64,000 bases of DNA from Sinohyriopsis cumingii (lineage: Eukaryota > Mollusca > Bivalvia > Unionida > Unionidae). Location: contig CM068831.1 of NCBI GenBank assembly GCA_028554795.2, positions 67,555,982-67,619,981 of the forward strand. The letters are read 5' to 3'. Shown here in pieces: positions 26,343 to 38,070 of this stretch. The notes beneath the pieces were generated by a model, which was not told where the DNA came from, did no database searches, and saw only the letters and a program-made list of their open reading frames with translations. The translations under genes were made by a program, and so were the position numbers. Every line of letters starts with the position of its first letter. The stretch's first letter is position 1.

Positions 26343-27131
26343 ATGTTTTGTTCAGTGTTCTTTACCGTGACAATGGTTCGCTTATTCTTCGCTTTCCTGA
26401 CGTTCTCTGAATTGCTTACAAGCGGACATCCTCAAATTAATTGTGGAAACGTCACTTCATCTATATGCCAAAATGTCCGTTTTGGAAAACCAATTGACTG
26501 CCAGGACATTTACCAAATGGGTTTTACAAAGACTGGAGGCTACATTATTTATCCCAAAGGACATCCTAATGGTATCTACGTTCGATGTGACATGCGTACA
26601 GCCGGTGGAAGATGGACTGTCATTCAGAGAAGAATCAGCGGAGATGTTGATTTCTTTCGTGAGTGGATTGATTATAAAGAGGGTTTTGGTGATCCAAATG
26701 GAAACATGTGGCTCGGAAATGACAATATACATGACCTCACGGCTCAGGCCGATTACCAGCTGCATATAAACTTGACTCTTTCAAATACAAGTACCAACTT
26801 TGCCATGTATGATACTTTCTCGGTTGGAGACGAAAGTAGTGGATATCTTCTCATCGTAAAAGGCTACAGTGGAACAGCAGGCGAGTCTTTCTATGCTCAT
26901 TCTTGTATGAAATTTAGCACCAAGGATTGGGACAACGACAAAGCCAATTCAACAAATTGTGCCAGTAGATATAAAGGCGGTTGGTGGTACAATAATTGCT
27001 ATCATTCAAACTTAAATGGAATCTACGGATCCACCAATTTTGGTGAAGGAATAAATTGGAAAATATATTCCGGACATCATACATCCATGATATATGCAGA
27101 CATGAAAATAAGGAGAAAAATTTCACAGTAA
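26343..27131 (+). CDS. Secreted fibrinogen-related domain (FReD) lectin, copy 1
   Basis: A 262-residue open frame, complete in one exon. It encodes a probable secreted carbohydrate- or acetyl-binding lectin of the ficolin/tachylectin-5/FREP type. Residues 11-28 form a signal peptide. Met11 (position 26373) has the better start context (A at -3, G at +4) and may be the true start. The FReD spans about residues 50-258: GGRWTVIQRR (88-97), FFREWIDYKEGFG (104-116), MWLGND (122-127), MKFSTKDWDNDK (189-200), GGWWYNNC (212-219) and SNLNG (222-226). Family disulfides would be C53-C82 and C206-C219. D197 and D199 match the calcium ligands. C34 and C42 are extra N-terminal cysteines. There is no collagen, coiled-coil or Ig segment, so it is FReD only. 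Oddities against copy 2: Y220 replaces the canonical His after Cys219, C188 is an additional cysteine, and NLT at N143 is an added glycosylation sequon. The family call is firm; the ligand is unknown. Confidence 0.93.
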   Translation: MFCSVFFTVTMVRLFFAFLTFSELLTSGHPQINCGNVTSSICQNVRFGKPIDCQDIYQMGFTKTGGYIIYPKGHPNGIYVRCDMRTAGGRWTVIQRRISGDVDFFREWIDYKEGFGDPNGNMWLGNDNIHDLTAQADYQLHINLTLSNTSTNFAMYDTFSVGDESSGYLLIVKGYSGTAGESFYAHSCMKFSTKDWDNDKANSTNCASRYKGGWWYNNCYHSNLNGIYGSTNFGEGINWKIYSGHHTSMIYADMKIRRKISQ

Positions 27132-28041
27132 GAGTGATACAAAAGTATTAAGATAAAAAAATATTTGTACAAATAGGGTAAAGCAGCTTGAAGTATGTCC
27201 ATATAGATTGATGTTATTTGAAACTTTCGCAGCACCCCGCTTTAGTCATATGAATATTCCTTCTTCATAAAGGGACGCAGGTATAATTAATTTGTAGAAC
27301 CATTTAAATTTGCTGTCCCTATTGCATTTGAAACGGATGCAGTTGTAATTCCTTTGTTTTGTCTGAAAGGAGATAGTTTAAAATTAATAAGTATATTTTA
27401 TTGAAAGTATGATTCTACATTTTCATTTTGTTTGTTTTTTCTTATTATTATTCGCAATTTGTACTTTCAAAATTTTGATGTTAATTGCAAAACATATAAT
27501 ATGCGCTACATATACGGGTGCAAATAACATCCTAGTTCCCTCCACTCCCATACCGACCTAACGGATTGATCAAATGTTAAAGAAATGTTTTGCATATTTA
27601 TATATCTATGTCAATTGGCAACAAAATTCCCTGTTCTATTAATGTATTTACACATTGATGAACATGTGCAATCGTCAATCCACGATCTGAATCAGAATAA
27701 TATATAAATATCCCGATTTCAACAAGCACCTTGCTTAACATCTCAGTTAACAATAGTGTTATGTATTGTAAAAAGTGGCAATATATTACATTTTAAGGAA
27801 TGATAAAATATAATATTCATCCGTATGTAGTGCTGCATAAGTGTGGTTTTCAAACATAGTTTCGTACAAACAAAGAAACATGAGCAGCTTACGTTCTTTT
27901 CCTGGGGAATGGTTGCTGTTTTCAAAATCCTAAGAGTTTTTCAAGGACAATTAAAAGGACTTAGGAGACAATTCTTTCCCCTGCTAGTCAAACCTTTGGG
28001 TTGATGTCCTTGATTCATTCAGAGTCCGTGACCTTAAATTG

Positions 28042-28049
28042 TGACGTCA
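28042..28049. promoter_or_regulatory. CRE-like palindrome TGACGTCA
   Basis: A perfect 8-base cAMP-response-element palindrome, about 0.9 kb downstream of the FReD stop, present unchanged at 55457-55464. One such site in this length can arise by chance, so function is unproven. Confidence 0.2.
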
Positions 28050-28483
28050 CAGAAAGTTACTATATTAGATAAAATCAGACCCAAATGACTCTTTGGCATA
28101 CTCGAGTGCATTGCTAACTAGGAAAATCCACGAAGAATACACAAGATACCAAAAATTCCATTTTCATCATTTTTCCGAAAATAAATTCATTGCTTTAAAA
28201 TTATGAAAGAAGACAAATAAAATAAAAAGGTACACAAAATCTGAAAAGTATAAAATCCAAAAATAATGTTAAGTACCGGAACATTTACAAAGATACTAAA
28301 ATGCAGTCCAGTATACAACATTGATCGTCTTTCTCAGTTAATCAAGAAGTTCAAGGTTATAAGTTTCACACAAGACAAATATTTTAATATACCTTGCGCA
28401 GATTCCGTATTTAAATCTCCGAAATTCCTGAAGTTTCATGAACTTTAATATCACTGGGTTGGTTCTTGCAAACTTTCCCATTT

Positions 28484-28729
28484 GCTATATAAACATTTTG
28501 TTGCATTGACACATTAATCGTGTTTGTTGTTCTTTTATCTTTTGTAGCAAACAAGTTTTCTTGCATGGCGATTGACCCAAATCATGTAGAACGCCCCAAC
28601 TGCCTTCACGGTAGCCATATAAACCTTTGTTGCATTAACACAGTAATCGTATTCGTTGCTGTTTTATTTTCGGTTACAAAGAAACGTTATTGCAGAGTAA
28701 TTTATCCAATATCATGTAGAACAAACCAA
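28484..28729. repeat. Diverged 130-base tandem repeat
   Basis: Two units start GCTATATAAAC (28484) and GCCATATAAAC (28614). They share TTGTTGCATT, the ACACA/G-TAATCGT segment and ATCATGTAGAAC near their ends. The unit 2 counterpart is 55899-56150. Confidence 0.75.
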
Positions 28730-29499
28730 TCGTGAAACGATCCGGAATAATTATTGCATTTTAACTGAATTCACGAGATTTTTACTTATTTTCCTAAATT
28801 TGTCTCCAGGCACAGTGATATATGACGCATCATCGGCACGTACTGATCACACTGAGAATCGATTTCAGGGTTATTCTCAACTGGCATTAACTTATATTTG
28901 ATCCTCTTGTTAATCAATGATTGTACTCTACACCACAATTAGCCCTCTAAGTGGTTAGTATATACGTTATCAGCCCGAGAACGATATTCTAGATCAAAGT
29001 TATTGATGTAAGAGTTAGAATTTTCACAAAAGCATAGTTCGCTTGTCAGGACCTGTCTCGCCTAAAGAGGTTCTAATATTTGCTACCGATAGAACTTCTA
29101 TCTATTGAAGATACAAGTAAAGAAAAACTAATTTTGAACTTCCATAGGAAACAAAAATATCTAAAACATATATTTGCTGCATCGGGGTTTTCAGATTCAA
29201 ACAAAGGGAACAGACATGTATAAGTATTGATTTCACAAAGAACGATATTTTAAGAGAATATGTTACATTGGCAATTACTCAGGATATTTGGCTTGGATCG
29301 GTGTTTCATACATGTATATGCATTTCAATTGGAAGTCACGTTATGATCCTTCATACCCTAAGTTCAATTTGGTATTATTATTTTTTTATTAAGTAGGCGT
29401 AACGTATCACTGGAGACCTGTAATAAAAGTCTATATTATAAACAAAATGCTTTAATACGAAAGTTTGTTCTAGATCAGTAATCGATCTGTAGGAGGAGG

Positions 29500-29710
29500 A
29501 ATATAGTTCTGAGAACCAAGGCCCTTCTTATAATCTATTCAGTTATGAAAGAACTCAGCAACACTGTTGACGCTTCTTATGAAAGAATATCCGTCCTCCA
29601 CCAGTAGTATCGATGTCACAGCTAGCGTAGATCCTGCTACGATCCCCGTTGGATCAATGATGTAGACGCCTATCCTATCAGTCTTCTGTTTTTCTAAGCA
29701 GACATTGTGC
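29500..29710 (-). pseudogene. Decayed FReD pseudogene, copy 1
   Basis: Reading the minus strand, the order of motifs is that of a FReD N-terminal half. It runs NVCLEKQKTDRIGVYIIDPTG, then (after a frameshift) ASCDIDTTGGG, then (frame restored) FIRSVNSVAEFFHN, a TGA where the family has Trp, and IDYKKGLG. The matching segments of the intact gene are DCQDIYQMG..GGYIIYP, RCDMRTAGG and FFREWIDYKEGFG. The similarity fades below about 29500. An open frame continues upstream on the minus strand to about 29955 but shows no family signature. There are at least two frameshifts and one nonsense codon, so no intact protein is expected. It lies about 2.4 kb downstream of FReD copy 1 and points toward it. 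Confidence 0.8.
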
Positions 29711-32700
29711 AGTGTAGGAATGGCTCTTTTTGGTTCTGCCAGTCTTAGCAGTTTCACATGCAAGGACAATAGTTTTGTGCATTTCTGCTCAGAAACAATG
29801 CTGCTAACAACCGGTTTGAGAGGACAAAGCTGTTTCCTTGTTTCAGTGAATATGACAATGATACGGAATGACCATTCTAGTCGATACTTGAATAGAGTTA
29901 TTAATCCAAGGCAATATGTATGTTTTAGTCTGTTTGATGTTCATCACAGTTTTCCGACTATGTTAAGGATAGCGGTAAATTGCCTTACTCCAGTAAGATT
30001 AGTTTCTTTTTAAAATGAAAGAAACTCATTAAATAATTATAAACATAAAATAAGAGGGTTCTGACATTCAGTTATATTTGCACTGTCTAATTAGCTGTAG
30101 CTGTAAGGTCGTTAGAGTAGCCATCTACAACGATATTTACCACCTTCTTGTCGTATAATGACGTTCGTTCAGACAAGTAACTTCAGTTCATCAGTCTATC
30201 AACACCACTAATTATGCATCAACATACCTTAATAATTCTCTCAAAGACGCATACATTCTTTTATGTGGTTGAGCTAATACCACTTGATGACGTACTGTTG
30301 CTATTACTCTTGGAATGGAAGCTTTTAGAGCTTACGGCATGTCAATGACCGCTGAGTACAAGGAAGGGACTGTTATTTTTCTCGATTGAATTATGGCAAG
30401 TGTTCAAGAGTCCAATGATTATATAATTTACAAATCTATCTAGCTAGCTATTTACCCAGGTTTATTTTTGTCTTTGCTTTGAGCGATTTCATTATTTTGG
30501 TTGGAAAACACATCGAATGATTTTAAGTGTGATGGTCGTTAATTTCATATGAAGGACACCATCTTTTGCTTGTTTTAGAAAGGTACTCTGAAAGCTCGAC
30601 GCACAGGGTCTCTTAAAATAAAGATCGAGTATAAACGTTATAAAGATCGTTTGCTTAATTGTATTCACATCAAAATTCTTCTTTGTGTACAAAATTAAAG
30701 CACGTATCATTTGAATGGGGGAAGTGTATCATCTCTTTTATACGCATTTCATATGCTTAGCATTTACATGAACAGCCACGAATAACAATATTCTATCTAT
30801 TCCTCAATCGAACTTGGTAATATATTGCTGGTTAAATAAATATTGCCCATGCGATTGTTTCACAATCAAACTAAGTAAGGAGATTAGAAACTTGTAAAAC
30901 CCCTCAAGACAATCTTTTTTTTACTCTAAAGGTGCTGAGGTTATTACAAAAAAAATCATTTAGCTCGAAGACTTACGGCCGTTGATTTGATTGATACTAA
31001 GTTTGTGTTATCTGTATATCTGTCACGTCTACATTACTATTACAGGAACAAATAATTACGAACTTAAGGCTACGTTTTGTACTGATTGATTTTAAAAATC
31101 TTTAATGAATATCCGACTTCGTTTCTTGTTTGAACTTTGATCAAAAAATCGTTAGAAAACGTTAAAGGCCCCTGAATACCTATCCCTACATACATATCGT
31201 GACACAATATAGTCTGAACATCAAACAAGGGGTATAGTCAGAAATAGCAAGAACATGGTCGTGTCCCACAGTTATTCAGAATTTACCATCAGCGCATGTG
31301 ACATTTTGGAAACCTTCCTGGTTGTGATCTGCTTGTTCAGTGACCAGTTCAGTTCAGCCCCTTCTGAAGTGACCAATATCAGAAGTATAATGGAGATACC
31401 ATTACTTTTACGTGGATGGGGTGAATGTGTCAAAATAAAAGAAAAGGTTCGTTTGAGCTCAATGAATTGACGTCAGCAATAGCAGAATTGGAGACAGTGC
31501 TGGTGATTTGTATACCGTCACTAGCACTGGGCAAGTGTCTGAATAAAACAAAATATTTTGTTTGAGGCTTATTATAAGCTAGCATTGAATTACACTTAGA
31601 CATATTTATCTGCATTCTTTTACTTTTAGATGTTAACTGTTCATCATGAATATACTTCAAAGAGAACACAGACATTGAGCCCCGGCTTAAGATCCGACGA
31701 ATGGTCTTGATCTACATCGCTCAAAATAGCATAAGTTTATGTAACAATTATCTCGAACATGAAACGTCAGCACGTCTTATTTCCTACTGCAGGTAGATGT
31801 GTACGCATAGCTCAAAAATGAGACACTAATAATGTCAACAGCCTGTAAATGTTTATGTGTACGTGTGGATGTGTTAGTGTCATTGTTGAGAATAAAGCGT
31901 TGGTCTCCACAAGTAGTTTCATAATGAACACGTTCTTCTTGAAAGAAGTTTGAATATGGAAACTAAATCAGGATGAGAACGGAGAATGTGACACATTTTG
32001 ATTTATTTCTCATATCCTGATATTTTGTCAATATTTTGAATAAATATTTACAATGATATCTTCATAGGTCACTATTCTTGAAATGAACATAGAGCAGGCA
32101 CAATTAGTACAATGGAAAATGATAGCTTATCGAACGAATTACAAAACACAAATCGGTATCTGTTTTAAATTCTGCTGCGCATTATTCAGTTGATTCGTTT
32201 GATGTTGACAATCAATATTTTTGTAAACAAAAATACAAATAGTACGAATTTAATTTCTTATTGACAGTTTTTTTATGTAATGACGTCTTTTTTGTAGTCT
32301 GAAGGCAACACTGCTTATTTTTAACCGCTTTAGGGCATGTTATAGACAGACTTAGTAAAGATCGAGGAATATATAGAAGGACGATGTCTTTTTTAAATTT
32401 AAATACTAAGAACTGGCATAGACCATTTATCGAACTACTGTGTGCAAAGCCAGCAAATTACAGCAATAACAACAACAAGACGACACTGGCACGCTTCTAC
32501 TAGGATTGAGTCACTTTCTTTGCTAATTCAAAGACATGATAGGCACGAACCCACGTTTCATACAAACAAATAAAATGGCGGTCACTTTCATTTGATATTG
32601 CATAAAGAAAAGGAAATTACGAGTCCACGTTACATATAGTGTATCAATATCCCACCACAAGTCACAAGCCACACCCCAAAAACGAAAATACTGGTCTACT

Positions 32701-34884
32701 TTCTTTACTACTTTAAGTTAAACAAAGAAAACTGCCACCAAGGAAGAGAACAGACCACCTAACCATTTTCTGTATATTTCAGTGCAAAACAAAAAATATG
32801 TTACCATGTCCAATATCTCACCACGTGATTACTTTACTTGCTACTGTATTAATGAACTTCCTGACATTGTTACTTCAGCAATTTAAATGAGAACAATATG
32901 AAAGACATCAAGGCATGATTGGAACAAGTTGACAATACATTACTAATGTAAGAATTATTGAACAGAATAACAACGGAGAAAGACCAAAATCACAGATCTG
33001 TAGAAACATATTTACATGAACAGAGAAAAAATTTGTACATGTTTAAGACGTTTTTAACAAACATCCGGCTTTCTGTCTACTGCTACTTATGTCATTCAAT
33101 CGACTTGACAAAGAGATAGATGATTCGCCTAACGTTTATTCATATATACAACCCCTGGAATTCAGGATAAACAGAGGGAAATATTATTAGAGAGCGACAA
33201 ACAGAAAGAAGAAAAAAAATAACGAAAATAAAAATTTAAAAATAGAAAAATGATCAGGAATGTTGTGCTTCTTTTAATCTGAACTTAAAAGAAGAATCAA
33301 GAGATTGAAGAACATGAATGATTAGAATACATTAATTAATGGCCTGGAAAACAACATCGTAGCTAACACTACCTCTTGCACAGTTTTCAAGCAGCCGAAA
33401 GATCTACCCATTTAATTCATGGCTAGATCTATAGAAACAACATTCAGATTACCCATTCATTTTCAGATTGCGTTGATGTAATCAAAACGAAACAAGATGT
33501 TACATTCCAAGAATTTGCAACGCCATACAAGTCACAATCTAAACCACATGCAAACGGTTTTGAAGATCGGAAAGGGGTTTCTTAATTGATCTTGTGCGTG
33601 ATAGTATTTGGGAAATATATAACATAACGATAGAATGAGAACACATTTAAATGATTTCGAACAAAGGTTTACAATATATATAGGTGAACTCAATAGCCAA
33701 GTGGATGAAAAGGTGTATACATTAAGTGTTAGGCATCATGCAATTAAAACCAAAAGAAAGGAAATACAGATATGCAAACCAAATTAAACACGGAAAATGG
33801 GCATCAAGAATATTCCGTTTCACGTAAAAGGGTAATTGAAAAATCGATCAATAAAACAAACAAGATAGTTATACAAAATGAAACTAATACTTAACAGACA
33901 TTAGACGCAAATCAGTACCTAATATTTACAGCGGAAAAGAAAGACGTGTACGTTATCTAAAAGAAAACGCCGTTTTAATCATTTGAACGTAATATAAAAT
34001 ACGCCATCTTCAGTCAGAATGTAAAACAACTATTGGAACCAGTCTCAAAGTATGTTTGGACGATAAATAAGTGACGGCTTAACTTTTCAAAACAAAGTCA
34101 AATATCTATTCAAGTTCACTGACCGAACTGCTGAAAGAAATGAAGAGTACGGGCAAAAAACTAGCGAATACGGTGAAAACAGAGCATAGACACTTGACGA
34201 CTTGAGTGAAAGATTGAGAAAGAATGGTTTGGTTACTAACTACATTGAGTAATCTGGACGGTCCTTTTTCCACATATGCGTCTACGTATTGTGATGTTGA
34301 TACGCGTGGCATAAGACAATACTTGAAAACAAAAGACCACCTCAGATAATTGATTATTTCATTCTTGTGATTGGCACGTGAGATACGAATACTTATTGTT
34401 TTTAGGTGTCCATTTTCCTTACATCGCTTCTAGGCTTATTCAGCACAGTAAATAACTAAGATGTATACATTCAGAAAATACGTAATTCTTATCAAGGAAG
34501 CGATATCCCTCCTGGTGACTCAGACATCTCAATCACAAAGACTGGTATATGATTCGCGCAAATAGCAGTATTAAACCAAAAAAAATCTTTGCAGCATTGT
34601 ATACCAAAGTGAAACTAAAATATCATAATTTGCTTTCATAAGATAATCATCTTAATATCAGTGACATGAGAGAGCGGTAGGAGTTTGGATGATTTAATAT
34701 TTCGATGTAACTTACATTGTTGGAAGTTGTGAACAATATGAGCATATCTGACGAACAAGGAAGTCTGATTCAGCAAAGCATCACATCAGGTTATCACTTT
34801 TATCAAGGAATTAAGGGGAAATACCTTCACAGAGACCCCAACGGTGCGAGTAAAATGTCTTAAGCAAAAAGTAATTTCCATGTT

Positions 34885-35168
34885 GTGCGTATGTGTGTGT
34901 GATTCTAATGTTTAACATAGCTTAAAAAACATTTGCAGTAATATAGCTACGATGTCTGCAGTGTGACAGATTATAGTGATATCTAGCCCTGAGGCATCAT
35001 GTCGCAGATATTATCCAGACACCACACCGACCAGGAAAAACACCCACCACTTAATGTTGAGCGCCAAGCGAAGCAGCTGCTTGTACCATGTTTATTAGTT
35101 TTTGGTGTGACTCGGCCTGGGTTCGAACCCGCGAACTCTCGCATCCAAGGCGGTGGTTCTAACCAATA
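34885..35168 (-). mobile_element. SINE family B, alpha2 copy, 5' end deleted
   Basis: Matches 62259-62562 closely but stops within the A-box region (CCAATAAGGG at about 35163), where 102 bases present in alpha3 are missing. The B-box region is intact. Confidence 0.7.
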
Positions 35169-37736
35169 AGGGAACATGGCGCCCTTTGATTACAATTACA
35201 CAGGAGTGCTACCTGTGGGGAAAATAAAACTCTTGCAACAGAAAGACATATCTCTGAGACAAGTTAACTGGAACATTGTATTCTCAGTAGCCATTCTATA
35301 TCCTTCCTTTGCCATACTTCATGTGAATCCCAGTGACACATCTTTCCACATTTATGGCCAGCTTAGGAAACGTTTGCAGGGCTCATCAGGATAGTTTTTG
35401 AAAAATCTACAGGACGTTGGATTGCTGATGGTAGATGTGACAGTCCATGCCACTGTCCACGTTTTGGAACCAATAGTGTGTTAGAGGTGAATTCCGGTGT
35501 AGTCTTAGACATCGAGCCAGCAGAGGTAATTTAAGTGCTTGTTTGCAAGATAAGAATTAAAATATTTATATGTCTGAATATTCTTATGGATTCTTCAATT
35601 CTGGAAAGTTGTATATTTGCATGCACTGGCAAGGATTCATTTTTGAGACACAAGAAAATAAGCATATGTTTACAAAGTTACTTCTGTAAATTTCATGCAT
35701 TTGCTCTGTAAATGCAAATAGTTGCAAATACGTTTAAGCAATGTATTGGTGACACCATATCAAGAAAAACAGATGTAATGCATGTTAATGCTGACCAGAT
35801 AATTCGTTTGTCCCAGATCAAAGAAGTAACGTGCAGAATCCACATGGGAAAACTGGACATGCTAGATTGAAGTTGAGGTTGACACTATTGTCACATACAG
35901 CCATCTGCAGATAGAAATGGAAGAAGGAGAACATGAGAACCATTCAGTATTTTGATGTTTGGCATGTTCATAGATTTTTTCATAGCATAATGTTTACTAT
36001 ACCAGATTATATCATATGATAAGGGGAGAACCCATTACATTTGCAGGGAAAACAAACAAAGATCTACAAAAAATCTGACAGAAAAATATAGCTTTGTATT
36101 TGTTTAATTCCATGTGTGAAGAAATAAAAATGAAATTAATTGCCAGGGAAAGATAATTTGCGGATGTGAAGAATGGATTTGGAGAACTCCAAATACATCT
36201 GTTGGTGCTTCCATCCCATTTAACTCAGCAATACTATGCAATATCAGTGAAAATATTTCCTATCGAAGGCGAGTGAGAATCTTCAAACAAATAGTGGTGA
36301 CCATCACTTAGCAGGCAACTACAGAGGTTCTGCTCATAGAGACTGTAATCAGGACTTTAGAAACACACAAAAACGCCAGTATTCCATCACAAGTTGTCAT
36401 ATTAAAATAAGCATCTCCTCATCAAAGTACTAAACTTTATACCTAATAATGATGACACAGGGCCCCGGTTTATCATATACTTAGGTGCGAACTGTATAAC
36501 CTATTGTTGGTGAAATAATTACATATTGCTGATTCCAATATTTTCACACGTGTATAAATATCCTTGTATATTTATAGATGAAAATATCAGATTTTGCATC
36601 ATATCTTTGGGCGCTTCATTGTGTATGCCTGCAGAAGTTATTCATGCAGAAAAAATGCACTTTTGAGCAATAACAAATTAGAAATGGTATCACTTTTCAG
36701 TAGTGGAAATTAATTGTCGCTTAATTTATTTCAAACCAATCGCCCCACCGAGAAATTATATCTCCTTCCCTCCTTGACAAAAGTGATAAACCTAATGTTG
36801 TGCTTTGCTGAATCGGAACAGCTTTGCGATCAGATACGATAAAATAGTTTACAAAATGTCAAAATGTATTGCAACAGATTATGTCTACCCAATCACACCA
36901 CTCACTAATCATTGATATTTACTGAATCACCATATAAAAGAGAATCGTCATATTTCGTTTTCACTTTAGTTTACGATCCTCCAAAGACTGGGTTTAATGC
37001 TGCTCTGTGTCTGAATGATGAACTAGTTTTTGTGATTGAAATATTTGACTAGTTGTGATATCTCTTCCTTCTTCTTACAAGTTATGATATTCAAAATCTA
37101 AACATCTTAAGTATGTATAGTGCCAGAAAACCTGCACAATATGCAAATTAAATTCACACTAACACAAAATATTCTTAGACTCTAAGTAACTGTTATGAAT
37201 ATTTAATTAGCTTTGTTTGTTAGCTTTATTTTAGTTTTTTGCATTACATGCTATTGTAATGTAACATTGTATGTTGTTCTTGACCTTGTCCAAAATTGAG
37301 CTCATTTCTGCTTGACCCAGATTAACTTCTTTATTTTATTTATTGTAAACAACTGATACTTAACTATTTATTCTCAGTATGGATGGGGTTAAAATCAGTA
37401 TTATTATTAATAGAGAAGTAAATTATACATAATCTAGGTTCTTCTTACTAGAAGGTTATTTTCCATCAGGTAATAGGTTTTTTTTATCATAGAAAAGATT
37501 AGTTATTCTAATGGTTTTTTCGCTGGAACTACAAAAGTGCTCTGATATAATTCTTTGATAAAGACATTCACTGCAATTTATAATGTATTCAAACCTGGAA
37601 TTATATTTCTGTGATACAACAAAAGACTGTTGGCACATAAACACACTATAACAGACACATCATCGCCGTCAGTTTTTGGATTTATTTTTTACTACTACTG
37701 AAGTTTATTATTATTTATTTATTATTATGTTCGGCT

Positions 37737-38070
37737 CTGTGTGTATGTGTGTGTGTGTGTGTATGTGTGTCTGTGTGTGATTTGAATTTTTTACGCAGCT
37801 GTAACTATGTTGCAGTCATACTGCTACGATGTCTAGAATGTGGTAGTTTATAGTGATATCTAATACTGGAGCATCATACTGAAGACATGTAGCATCATGT
37901 CCCACCCAGTCAAATTGTCCTAACACTAACATCTTAATGCTGAGCACCAAGTGAGGCAGCTGCAAGTACCATTTTTATAAGTCTTTGGTATGACTTGGCC
38001 AGGGTTCAAAACTGCGACCTCCGACATCCGAGTCAGATGTTCTAACCACTTAGGCTACCAGAGTGGTACC
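37737..38070 (-). mobile_element. SINE family B, second alpha2 copy
   Basis: Counterpart of 6703-7016, with an interrupted TG tract (37737-37779) as its tail. The tRNA-like head lies at about 37998-38070 on the complement. Confidence 0.7.

Larger units (their letters stand above)
25021..32441. repeat. Segmental duplication segment gamma1
   Basis: Contains FReD copy 1, the minus-strand FReD pseudogene and a small tandem repeat at 28484-28729. It matches gamma2 (52427-59816) at an offset of 27370-27406 with about 1% difference outside the FReD 3' half. In 25021-26342, 27132-28483, 28730-29499 and 29711-32441 I see no supported gene. The 122-codon frame at 25565-25933 is kept in both copies, but all four base differences between copies change the protein and nothing is recognisable in it. 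Confidence 0.85.

Noticed and set aside
26457-26765. Long antisense and alternative-frame open frames inside the FReD gene
   Set aside because: Shadow frames of the FReD coding sequence; the sense frame has all family motifs.
31255-31675. Overlapping open frames on both strands, conserved in both copies, possibly N-terminal exons of the antisense FReD pseudogene
   Set aside because: No family motif, and conservation is explained by the recent duplication. A candidate acceptor site on the minus strand is not enough.
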